From assembly GCA_007570905.1 (NCBI GenBank), contig RKSI01000061.1:1-13031 (forward strand): a stretch of 13,031 nucleotides of DNA. Reading direction: 5' to 3'. Shown piece by piece: positions 1 to 13,031 of the stretch; positions within the stretch are counted from its first letter, which is position 1, and each line of letters starts with the position of its first letter. Both the position numbers and the translations under genes were made by a program. The notes below the pieces were generated by a model. That model was not told the origin of the DNA and made no database searches. It was given only the letters and a program-made list of their open reading frames with translations. This DNA comes from Gammaproteobacteria bacterium (GTDB lineage: Bacteria > Pseudomonadota > Gammaproteobacteria > Poriferisulfidales > Oxydemutatoraceae).

Positions 1-54
1 CTTGCCGATTTTTCGCTTTCTGGGCTTTCGCACCAGTTGGTTGATGGTCGCCAT
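1..54 (-). CDS. rpsL: Ribosomal protein S12 (uS12), N-terminal 18 codons only
   Basis: The minus strand from 54 down to 1 translates as MATINQLVRKPRKRKIGK, which matches the start of bacterial S12, the small-subunit protein at the decoding centre and classic site of streptomycin resistance. The reading frame runs off the left edge, so the resistance-determining residues (around K43 and K88 in E. coli) cannot be seen. The start is ATG at 54-52, preceded by CGGAGAGCA, giving a GGAG ribosome binding site four bases from the start. It follows rpoC in the same direction, as in many proteobacteria, and would head the str operon (rpsL-rpsG-fusA-tuf). Unlike in relatives with short rpoC-rpsL gaps, about 1.1 kb separates the two genes, and rpsL appears to have its own promoter in that gap. 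Confidence 0.97.
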   Translation of the reverse strand, partial: MATINQLVRKPRKRKIGK

Positions 55-94
55 TGCTCTCCGGGCGCTGATTCAATACAAACAAATGCAAACA

Positions 95-124
95 AACCTT
101 CCCCGCCCTTCGGCGGGAAAGGTT
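95..124 (-). terminator. Terminator-like or attenuator hairpin in the rpsL leader
   Basis: The arms 95-107 and 112-124 form a 13-bp stem around a 4-base loop. Read as minus-strand RNA, all 13 positions pair, one of them G-U (101/118). Read as plus-strand RNA, that position is a C-A mismatch, so the structure fits minus-strand transcription. It is followed on that strand by a U-rich but interrupted run (TTTGTTTGCATTTGTTTG). It lies downstream of the predicted rpsL promoter and about 40 bases before the rpsL start, so it would act as an attenuator or leader structure. It could instead stop readthrough from rpoC. Confidence 0.6.
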
Positions 125-137
125 CACGGCATTCCGG

Positions 138-166
138 ATGATAGCCCGAAACCCGCCGCAAGTCAA
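138..166 (-). promoter_or_regulatory. Predicted sigma70-type promoter of rpsL
   Basis: On the minus strand, TTGACT (166-161) and TATCAT (143-138) are separated by exactly 17 bases (160-144). Each hexamer matches the consensus at five of six positions. Transcription would start near 131-133, giving a leader of about 78 nt before the rpsL ATG. The bases between the -10 box and the start are CCGGAA. This is a sequence-based prediction; placement, spacing and direction all fit rpsL. Confidence 0.75.
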
Positions 167-180
167 AAGCATTTCCACCC

Positions 181-233
181 CGCCCGCCGCCGGCCCGGAG
201 ACCGGTTTTCAGCGACGCGCCGGCGGGCGGGCG
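181..233. repeat. GC-rich imperfect inverted repeat upstream of the rpsL promoter
   Basis: The left arm 181-194 (CGCCCGCCGCCGGC) and right arm 219-233 (GCCGGCGGGCGGGCG) are complementary apart from one extra G, with a 24-base loop. It sits just upstream of the rpsL -35 box and before the recognisable part of the surface-protein remnant. No U-run follows on either strand, so it is not a canonical intrinsic terminator. In DNA this GC-rich, chance pairing is a real possibility. Confidence 0.4.
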
Positions 234-283
234 GCGGACGCCCGCAGGCGCAGGGCGATGCCGTGATAGCCACGCGGCAGGCA

Positions 284-964
284 TTGTGCGGCGCGGTTTT
301 CAGCGGCGGCGGCATCGCCGACATGTTTGACGACTTTGACGGCCTGTCGCACCTGCCGGTCTCTGCAACGGAGGAGGTGCGCCACATACGCCCGGTGTTG
401 CGTTCGCACCGCCTGCGCGCGGGCGACGAGACGCTGGCGCGGGTTGCCGCAGCAGACACGGTGGATTACACCGCCTGGCAGGCGTCGGAGTTTGCCGCCA
501 ATTCGGTCGTGTATGACTTTGCGATATACGGAGTGGATTACGCTTCGGTGTCGTCAGCGACACCTGCGGGCGGCATGGCGGGCGTGATTATCCCGCTGCC
601 GCAGGCGTTCCGCGGCGCCGGCGTGGAGGTGTTCAAGGTGGGCGGTTCATTTGACCGCAGCGGCGGCGACCGCTACGGCTTTGCGATGCGCCGCGCCGAA
701 GACGGCGGGTGTCCCGATGATGCGGACGACTTGTACAGCCTGTCGTCAGGCGATTGCCTTGCGGTTTATGTAACAGACGGCGGCCCTAACGATGACGACG
801 GCGAAGTGAACGGCATCATCAAGGACCCGCTCGGCGTCCGCATCGGCGGCGGCGCTGGCGGAAGCAGCAGCAGCGGTGCGTTCGGCTCCGCCGCGCTCAT
901 CGCGCTGGCGCTGCTGGCCGCGTTGCTGTTGCTGTCGGCGTCGCGGCGGCGGCGCACGGCCTGA
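284..964 (+). pseudogene. 5'-truncated surface protein: choice-of-anchor U domain with GlyGly-CTERM-like tail
   Basis: The C-terminal part is recognisable. From about 305 there is GGGIADMFDDFDGL, like the eroded end of a Ca-binding DxDGDGIAD repeat. From 512 to about 840 lies a choice-of-anchor U-type domain: YDF start, IIPLPQAF, two cysteines, and the signature DGGPND (776-793) followed by NGIIKDPLGV. The tail is GGGAGG (845-862) plus Ser, a hydrophobic helix (about 881-940) and RRRR (944-955), the layout of GlyGly-CTERM tails cut by rhombosortase. No signal peptide or credible start is visible. TTG 284 is only the nearest start; ATG 323 is another, and the frame stays open to the left edge, antisense to rpsL. 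A tail-anchored export protein without an export signal cannot work, so I infer a gene remnant. It diverges from rpsL and converges on rpoC. It could be a short expressed ORF, but I think that unlikely. Confidence 0.65.
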
Positions 965-971
965 GCCCCGC

Positions 972-1052
972 GCCGCGCTCAACCTCACTGCATTGGTGGT
1001 GCTGACTGTCCCGCTGCTGTCGGCGCCGCCACTGCGCCGCCGCATAGCCTGA
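972..1052 (+). pseudogene. Eroded second copy of the C-terminal anchor sequence
   Basis: Eight bases past the stop of the remnant, a different frame encodes AALNLTALVVLTVPLLSAPP, then LRRRIA and a stop. It lines up with AALIALALLAALLLLSASRRRRTA-stop at 890-964. At DNA level both begin GCCGCGCTC (890, 972), both carry TGCTGTCGGCG in register (930-940, 1015-1025) and both end GCCTGA. It looks like a diverged tandem duplication of a gene 3' end. The rest of the gap to rpoC (1053-1163) holds a vague third stretch of the same flavour (SLNL...PLL...RR, 1047-1107), an 8-bp GC inverted repeat (1034-1041/1069-1076), and no canonical terminator for rpoC. Compositional bias in GC-rich DNA could produce part of this likeness. 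Confidence 0.4.
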
Positions 1053-1163
1053 ACCTCGCGCGATGCCCGGCGGCGCCGTTGCTGCCGGTGTCGCGCCGCC
1101 ATCGGCGTGTTATTTGTCCGCCAGACGGCGCAGCGGCCCGGCGTATTCCGGCAACAACTGCGG

Positions 1164-5405
<4,242 letters not shown>

Positions 5406-5430
5406 GTCTTCTCCGGGAGTTGCCGCGCCG

Positions 5431-9549
<4,119 letters not shown>

Positions 9550-9584
9550 CGGTTCTCCGGGTTTTGCGCGGGCTCAGGCGAGCG

Positions 9585-9602
9585 GCGCCCGCGGACGGGC
9601 GC
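9585..9602 (-). promoter_or_regulatory. Hairpin in the rplL-rpoB gap (possible attenuator or processing site)
   Basis: In the 97-nt gap between rplL and rpoB, 9585-9591 (GCGCCCG) and 9596-9602 (CGGGCGC) form a perfect 7-bp GC stem with a 4-base loop. No U-run follows. In E. coli this gap (about 320 nt) carries a partial terminator and an RNase III cleavage site that set rpoBC expression below that of the ribosomal proteins. This hairpin sits in the equivalent place, but its role is inferred from position only. Confidence 0.4.
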
Positions 9603-9646
9603 GCAAGCGGGCGTTGCGAACGGCGGGGCGGCGGCCCGGCGCGGGC

Positions 9647-10027
9647 TTATTTAAGCTCAACGGCGCCGCCGGCTTCTTCGAGTTGCTTCTTGATTTCCTC
9701 GGCGTCTTTGGCGGCGACCCCTTCCTTGACCGTCGCCGGCGCGCCCTCGACCAGTTCCTTGGCCTCTTTCAGGCCGAGGTCGGTCACGGCGCGCACCGCC
9801 TTGATGACGGCCACCTTGTTGTCGCCGTGCGAGGCGAGAACGATATCAAACTCGTTCTTCGCCTCTTCCGCGGCGGCGGCGCCGTCGCCCGCCGCCGCCA
9901 CCGGGGCGGCGGCGACGGCGGCTGCCGATACGCCGAATTTCTCCTCCATCGAGGACACCAGATCCACCACATCCATCACGGACATTCCGGCGATTGCGTC
10001 GAGTATTTCTTCCTTCGATAAAGCCAT
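9647..10027 (-). CDS. rplL: Ribosomal protein L7/L12 (bL12)
   Basis: This 126-residue acidic stalk protein binds L10 as dimers and recruits translational GTPases. The N-terminal dimerisation domain (ALSKEEILDAIAGMSVMDVVDL) covers about residues 2-30. An Ala-rich hinge (AAVAAAPVAAAGDG) follows, then the conserved C-terminal domain with FDIVLASHGDNKVAVIKAVR and GLKEAKELVEGAP. Two ATGs stand side by side (10030-10028 and 10027-10025). I chose the second because it gives the usual M-[AS]-short residue start and sits eight bases from the last AAGGAG; the first adds one Met at a spacing of five. A longer reading up to 10078 would overlap the end of rplJ and adds no conserved residues. The gene follows rplJ by about 45 nt and has a doubled ribosome binding site, fitting its need for several copies per ribosome. 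Confidence 0.97.
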   Translation of the reverse strand: MALSKEEILDAIAGMSVMDVVDLVSSMEEKFGVSAAAVAAAPVAAAGDGAAAAEEAKNEFDIVLASHGDNKVAVIKAVRAVTDLGLKEAKELVEGAPATVKEGVAAKDAEEIKKQLEEAGGAVELK

Positions 10028-10035
10028 CATCTTTT

Positions 10036-10053
10036 CTCCTTCAATTGCTCCTT
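10036..10053 (-). promoter_or_regulatory. Doubled Shine-Dalgarno sequence before rplL
   Basis: AAGGAG occurs twice on the minus strand, at 10053-10048 and 10041-10036, twelve bases apart. The nearer copy is well placed for either rplL ATG. The farther one is about 20 bases away, too far for direct use, but it could act as a ribosome standby site. The other genes here have only one modest site or none, so translation of rplL is probably strong. Confidence 0.6.
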
Positions 10054-10074
10054 GATTTGTGTTTCCACCAACGC

Positions 10075-10605
10075 TCAAGCGGACTTTTGCTTTTCGTCAC
10101 GCAAAGCGGCCACGGTGCGCACCAGTTTCGCGGCGGGCGCCGCCACGGTGCGCACCAGTTTTTCCACCGGCGCCTTCATCACCGCCATCAGCAGGCCGAT
10201 GGCCTGCTCGTAAGTCGGCAGGGATGCGAGGCGCTCAAACCCCGACAGGTCCTGCAACTCGCCGTCAAAGGCGAGGATTTTCACTTCCAGGTCGTCGCTC
10301 TCCTTCTGGAAGTCCTTGATCAGTTTCGCCGCGGCGCCCGGGTTGTCGTGCGAGAACGCCAGGATGAGCGGCCCGCGCAGCGATTCGGTCATGCATTCAA
10401 ACGGCGTGCCGTTCAGCGCGCGGCGCGCCAGCGTGTTCTTGACGACGCGCAGCCACACATCCTGTTCGCCGGCCTGCTTGCGCAGGCGGGTCAGTTCGGC
10501 CACCGTCAGGCCGTGGTAGTCGGCGGCGATCGCCGAACTCGCGCGCGCCGCGGCCTCGGCCACTTCCGTCACCACCTGTTTTTTCGCCTCAAGGTTCAAC
10601 GCCAT
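10075..10605 (-). CDS. rplJ: Ribosomal protein L10 (uL10), with duplicated L12-binding segment
   Basis: L10 (176 residues; E. coli 165) anchors the L7/L12 stalk to the ribosome. The N-terminal RNA-binding domain starts MALNLEAKKQVVTEV and includes DYHGLTVAELTRLRKQ and VVKNTLARRAL. The C-terminal helix that carries L12 dimers begins near P130. It contains LPTYEQAIGLLMAVMKAP, then KLVRTVAAPAA (149-159) and KLVRTVAALRD (160-170). E. coli has a single KLVRTLAAVRD, so the 11 extra residues equal the whole length difference. The DNA shows a 33-bp tandem repeat here. From work on L10 stalk length, I infer three rather than two L12 dimer sites. The start is ATG at 10605; the upstream GGGTGA is a weak binding site. 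The gap to rplA is only 16 nt, so the E. coli-type L10 leader cannot fit in it. Confidence 0.98.
   Translation of the reverse strand: MALNLEAKKQVVTEVAEAAARASSAIAADYHGLTVAELTRLRKQAGEQDVWLRVVKNTLARRALNGTPFECMTESLRGPLILAFSHDNPGAAAKLIKDFQKESDDLEVKILAFDGELQDLSGFERLASLPTYEQAIGLLMAVMKAPVEKLVRTVAAPAAKLVRTVAALRDEKQKSA
10109..10174 (-). repeat. 33-bp in-frame tandem duplication in rplJ
   Basis: Copies 10109-10141 and 10142-10174 begin with the same 20 bases (GCCACGGTGCGCACCAGTTT, plus strand). They match at 28 of 33 positions, with the five differences clustered together. The unit is eleven codons, so the frame is kept and one KLVRTVAA segment is added to L10. Confidence 0.9.
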
Positions 10606-10621
10606 GTCAGTTCACCCGCCG

Positions 10622-11317
10622 TCAGTCGCCGAACGCGCCCCGGTCTATCTTCAGGCCCGGCCCCATCGTCGAGGACACCGTCACCTTCTGCAAGAACACG
10701 CCCTTGGCCGCCGACGGCTTGTTGCGGACCAGGTCGGCTATCAGCGCGCCGAGGTTCTCCTCGAGTTGGCTGTCGTTGAAATCAAGGCGGCCAATGCTGC
10801 AATGCACGATGCCGGCCTTGTCAATGCGGTAGCGGGCGCGGCCCTTGCGGATGCTTTCCACCGCCGCCGCGACTTCCGCGGTGACGGTGCCGTCCTTGAG
10901 ATTCGGCATCAGGCCGCGCGGCCCCAGCACCTGGCCGATCTTGCCGACCGCCGGCATCGCGTCGGGCGCCGCGACCACCGCGTCGTAGTCAAAGTCGCCC
11001 TTGCGCGCGCGCTCAATCAGGTCGTCGAGGCCGACCGCATCGGCGCCGGCCTTCTCGGCTTCCGCCGCCTTGTCGCCCTGCGCGAACACCGCGACCCGCA
11101 CCTTGCGGCCCAGGCCGTGCGGCAGGCCGGCGGCGCCGCGCACCATCTGGTCGCCCTTGCGCGCATCCACGCCGAGGTTGATGCTGACATCCACCGATTC
11201 GCCGAACTTCACTTCCGAGCACTCGCGCAGCAGGCCGAACGCCTCGGCGGGCGCGTAGGTTTTTTCCGGGTCGCACTTTTCGGCTATGCGTTTCGCCCTT
11301 TTCGACAGCCGCGGCAT
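10622..11317 (-). CDS. rplA: Ribosomal protein L1 (uL1)
   Basis: This 231-residue protein (E. coli 234) forms the L1 stalk, which moves deacylated tRNA out of the E site. In E. coli it also represses its own operon by binding mRNA. Conserved stretches include FGESVDVSINLGVDARKGDQ, VRGAAGLPHGLG, VRVAVFAQGDKA, SPDAM-like APDAMPAVGKIGQVLGPRGLMPN and the C-terminal KGVFLQKVTVSSTMGPG. The usual GLMPNPKxGT reads GLMPNLKDGT here. The start ATG (11317-11315) shares its A with the TGA stop of rplK (TGATG), which suggests coupled translation. The stop is TGA, 16 nt before rplJ. Confidence 0.98.
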   Translation of the reverse strand: MPRLSKRAKRIAEKCDPEKTYAPAEAFGLLRECSEVKFGESVDVSINLGVDARKGDQMVRGAAGLPHGLGRKVRVAVFAQGDKAAEAEKAGADAVGLDDLIERARKGDFDYDAVVAAPDAMPAVGKIGQVLGPRGLMPNLKDGTVTAEVAAAVESIRKGRARYRIDKAGIVHCSIGRLDFNDSQLEENLGALIADLVRNKPSAAKGVFLQKVTVSSTMGPGLKIDRGAFGD

Positions 11318-11748
11318 CAGGCGCCCTCCACCTCTATGCCCATGCTGCGCGCGCTGCCGGCGATGGTTCGCACCGCCGCGTCCATGTCGCCCGCGGTCAG
11401 GTCGCCTTCCTTCTGCGCGACGATTTCCTCCAGTTGGCGGCGCGTCACCTTGCCGACTTTTTCCAGGTTCGGCGTGCCGCTGCCCTTGTCGATGTTGGCC
11501 GCCTTTCTGAGCAGCACCGCCGCCGGCGGCGACTTGATGACGAAGGTGAAACTCTTGTCTTCATAGACGCTGATGACCACCGGCACCGGCATGCCCTTTT
11601 CAATGCCGCCGCTGCGGTCGTTGAACGCCTTGCAGAAGTCCATGATGTTAAGACCGTGCTGGCCGAGCGCCGGGCCGACCGGCGGGCTGGGGTTGGCCTC
11701 GCCCGCGGGCACCTGCATCCGGATATAAGTGTCTATTTTCTTCGCCAC
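11317..11748 (-). CDS. rplK: Ribosomal protein L11 (uL11)
   Basis: This 143-residue protein (E. coli 142) binds 23S rRNA at the GTPase-associated centre next to L10 and is needed for RelA activation. The N-terminal domain has IRMQVPAGEANPSPPVGPAL and GQHGLNIMDFCKAFNDR. The C-terminal RNA-binding domain has KSPPAAVLLRKAA, KVTRRQLEEIVAQK and the ending TIAGSARSMGIEVEG. The start is GTG (11748-11746), chosen because VAKKIDTYIRMQVPAG aligns end to end with E. coli MAKK; no nearby ATG gives the complete protein. It lies 12 nt after nusG with only a weak upstream GGAA. There is little room for the L1-binding leader and promoter that precede rplK in E. coli, unless they lie inside nusG. Confidence 0.98.
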   Translation of the reverse strand: MAKKIDTYIRMQVPAGEANPSPPVGPALGQHGLNIMDFCKAFNDRSGGIEKGMPVPVVISVYEDKSFTFVIKSPPAAVLLRKAANIDKGSGTPNLEKVGKVTRRQLEEIVAQKEGDLTAGDMDAAVRTIAGSARSMGIEVEGA

Positions 11749-11760
11749 CGGGCAATTCCG

Positions 11761-12384
11761 TCAGGTTTTCTCGACCTGGTCAAAGTCCAGTTCAACCGGC
11801 GTCGAGCGCCCGAAAATCTGCACCAGCACCAGCAGCCGGTTCTTCTCGTAGTTGACTTCCTCGACGGCGCCGTTGAAGTCGTTGAACGGGCCGTCGATGA
11901 CGCGCACGACCTCGCCCGGCTCGAACACGACGCGCGGCATCGGCTTGCCTGCGCCCTCGCGGATGCGGTCGAGGATGGCGTCCACCTCTTTCTGCGCGAT
12001 TGGCGTCGGCTTCTCGCGCGAGCCGCCGACAAAGCCGAGCACGCGCGGCACATCCTTGACCAGGTGCCAGGTGTCCTCGTCCATGTCCATCTCCACCAGC
12101 AGGTAGCCGGGGAAAAACTTGCGCGACACGGTGCGCTTCTGGCCGGAACGCATCTCGACGATTTCCTCTTTCGGCATCATGATCTGGCCGAACCGCTTCT
12201 GCATGCCGTAGCGCTCGATGCGTTCCTCGAGAAACTGCCGCACCTGGGCCTCAAAGCCGGAATGGACATGCACGACATACCACGATAGGCCGGGCGTTGC
12301 GGCGCCGGCATCGGCGCCGCCGGCGGCGTCGATGCCGGCGTCTGCGGCGGCGTCTGCTGCATCCATCTGTTCAACGGCGTTCAC
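11761..12384 (-). CDS. nusG: Transcription termination/antitermination protein NusG
   Basis: NusG binds RNA polymerase beta' through its N-terminal domain and links it to Rho or ribosomal protein S10 through its KOW domain. The NGN domain runs from W35 (SWYVVHVHSGFEAQVRQFL) through RKFFPGYLLVEM and the DVPRVLGFVGG segment. The KOW domain is at about 154-182 (FEPGEVVRVIDGPFNDFNG), ending TPVELDFDQVEK. The total is 207 residues against 181 in E. coli. The surplus is a 26-residue N-terminal run rich in Ala, Asp and Gly (DAADAAADAGIDAAGGADAG) from GC-rich repetitive DNA. The start is GTG at 12384, 4 nt after the secE stop. ATG 12366 would remove six residues, and neither has a clear binding site, so coupling to secE is likely. 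The extension is open in frame but not proven to be translated. Confidence 0.96.
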   Translation of the reverse strand: MNAVEQMDAADAAADAGIDAAGGADAGAATPGLSWYVVHVHSGFEAQVRQFLEERIERYGMQKRFGQIMMPKEEIVEMRSGQKRTVSRKFFPGYLLVEMDMDEDTWHLVKDVPRVLGFVGGSREKPTPIAQKEVDAILDRIREGAGKPMPRVVFEPGEVVRVIDGPFNDFNGAVEEVNYEKNRLLVLVQIFGRSTPVELDFDQVEKT

Positions 12385-12388
12385 GGGC

Positions 12389-12784
12389 TTATTTAATCAG
12401 CAACTGCATGAACCACGCCAGCGACAGGTCCAGCAGCCACAGGAAAAGGGCGATGATAAAGACCACCGCGAACACCAGCAGCGTCGAGTGCAGCGTCTCG
12501 GACTTGCCCGGCCACACCATCTTCTGCAATTCAATGCGCGAGCCTTTCAGGAAGTCGGCGACTTCGTGGCCTTTCGCGGTCGTGAAAAAGATGACGATGG
12601 CGACGGCGGTCATCGCCAGTATCGCGATGACCTTTACGAACAGCCCCTGCTCGTCGAGGTAATAGAACAGGCCGACGCCGACGGCCAGCGCCGCCGCCGC
12701 CAGCGCCAGTTTCGTCCGGTCCTGGACTGAAACCCCGACTTCGGTCGCCTTGCCCGCCATCTTGCCTGCCGTCTTGCCCGCCAT
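12389..12784 (-). CDS. secE: Preprotein translocase subunit SecE
   Basis: SecE is the clamp-like essential subunit of the SecYEG channel in the inner membrane. At 131 residues it is close to the three-helix gamma-proteobacterial form (E. coli 127) rather than the short one-helix form. Hydrophobic segments lie at about 25-42, 48-68 and 98-122. Between the last two is the conserved amphipathic part with FLKGSRIELQKMVWPGKSET, including the W91-P92 motif. The ATG at 12784 was chosen. An identical 12-bp unit repeats at the start, so ATG 12760 (MAGKATEV) would also give a working protein eight residues shorter. A GAGG lies rather far upstream of the first ATG. The gene starts 22 nt after tRNA-Trp, so the tRNA is probably cut from a shared transcript. 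Confidence 0.97.
   Translation of the reverse strand: MAGKTAGKMAGKATEVGVSVQDRTKLALAAAALAVGVGLFYYLDEQGLFVKVIAILAMTAVAIVIFFTTAKGHEVADFLKGSRIELQKMVWPGKSETLHSTLLVFAVVFIIALFLWLLDLSLAWFMQLLIK
12749..12784 (-). repeat. Three 12-bp repeats at the secE start
   Basis: The units 12784-12773, 12772-12761 and 12760-12749 read ATGGCGGGCAAG, ACGGCAGGCAAG and ATGGCGGGCAAG, giving MAGK-TAGK-MAGK. The first and third are identical, including a start codon. SecE could therefore begin at either, and the copy number can vary without breaking the frame. Confidence 0.8.
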
Positions 12785-12806
12785 CGCCGCGCCCGCCCTC
12801 AGCGAA

Positions 12807-12882
<76 letters not shown>

Positions 12883-12889
12883 AATCAAC

Positions 12890-12913
12890 CCGGCAACGCG
12901 CGCTTCGCGCCGG
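12890..12913 (-). other. Hairpin between tuf and tRNA-Trp
   Basis: In the 50-nt gap between the tuf stop and the tRNA 5' end, 12898-12902 (GCGCG) pairs with 12906-12910 (CGCGC). A competing outer pairing is CCGGC at 12890-12894 with GCCGG at 12909-12913. There is no U-run, so I do not call a terminator. It may be a spacer structure near the RNase P cleavage site or may be meaningless. Confidence 0.3.
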
Positions 12914-12932
12914 TGAACTCCGCGCTGCGGCA

Positions 12933-13031
12933 TTACTTGACGACCTTCGTCACGACGCCGGCGCCCACCGTGTGGCCGCCCTCGCGGATCGCAAAACGAA
13001 GACCTTCCTCCATCGCTATCGGCGCTATCAA
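12933..13031 (-). CDS. tuf: Elongation factor Tu, C-terminal 32 residues
   Basis: The minus strand entering from the right edge reads LIAPIAMEEGLRFAIREGGH, TVGAGVVTKVVK and TAA. This is the end of domain 3 of EF-Tu, the GTPase that delivers aminoacyl-tRNA. The segment MEEGLRFAIREGG-TVGAGVV is diagnostic. The arginine usual in REGGRTVGAG is histidine here, and the last residues (TKVVK) differ from E. coli (AKVLG), both in tolerated positions. The GTPase domain and start lie outside the window. Position upstream of tRNA-Trp and secE corresponds to tufB in other proteobacteria. Whether a second tuf follows rpsL-rpsG-fusA cannot be seen. Confidence 0.97.
   Translation of the reverse strand: MIAPIAMEEGLRFAIREGGHTVGAGVVTKVVK

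Noticed and set aside
131..139. Minimal ORF ATG-CCG-TGA in the rpsL leader as a regulatory leader peptide
   Set aside because: It starts almost at the predicted transcript start, has no ribosome binding site and is expected by chance.
2..283. Upstream extension of the surface-protein frame back to a TTG at position 2
   Set aside because: It would overlap the rpsL start and promoter on the other strand. The translated stretch is Arg/Pro-rich with no family likeness or signal peptide, so it is only an open frame.
965..1163. Terminator for rpoC
   Set aside because: Only short or long-loop GC inverted repeats were found, with no U-run on the minus strand.
10028..10078. Longer L7/L12 start at 10078
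   Set aside because: The added residues (MSVGGNTNQGAIEGEK) are not conserved, overlap the rplJ stop and include the ribosome binding sites of the shorter, canonical form.
12883..12932. Intrinsic terminator after tuf
   Set aside because: A GC hairpin is possible, but there is no U-run. The following tRNA and secE lie so close that cotranscription is more likely.

Overview
The window is a GC-rich stretch of proteobacterial chromosome. It covers the end of one translation operon, the complete secE-nusG-rplKAJL-rpoBC block and the first codons of the next operon. All housekeeping genes lie on the minus strand and read right to left: tuf (3' end only), tRNA-Trp, secE, nusG, rplK, rplA, rplJ, rplL, rpoB, rpoC, then rpsL (first 18 codons). 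This gene order and the RpoB/RpoC sequences (both large lineage inserts present; RpoC catalytic aspartates at the same residue numbers as in E. coli) point to a gamma- or beta-proteobacterium. The surface-protein remnant, with a GlyGly-CTERM-type tail, favours gamma.

Right end (12.4-13.0 kb): the EF-Tu C-terminus, a 76-nt tRNA-Trp with encoded CCA, then secE and nusG, which are 4 nt apart. Middle (9.6-11.8 kb): the L11, L1, L10 and L7/L12 genes are packed very tightly (rplK/rplA share one base; rplA-rplJ gap 16 nt), which leaves little intergenic room for the long autoregulatory leaders known in E. coli. L10 carries an 11-residue tandem duplication in the helix that binds L7/L12. Left-middle (1.2-9.5 kb): rpoB and rpoC, separated by 25 nt, encode the two large RNA polymerase subunits. 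Together these genes supply the ribosomal stalk, the RNA polymerase core, the transcription-translation factor NusG and the SecE subunit of the translocon.

Left end (0-1.16 kb): the gap between rpoC and rpsL, often short in relatives, is about 1.1 kb. It holds a well-formed sigma70-type promoter for rpsL followed by an attenuator-like hairpin. It also holds, on the opposite strand, what looks like the 3' end of a large exported surface protein: a 'choice-of-anchor U' domain followed by a Gly-rich, hydrophobic, Arg-rich C-terminal sorting tail. The front of that gene is missing. A second, eroded copy of the tail lies directly after its stop codon.

No wholly new multi-gene system is visible. 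The unusual points are the surface-protein remnant inside a core operon, the L10 duplication, and several short in-frame repeats near the ends of essential proteins (RpoC, L10, SecE).
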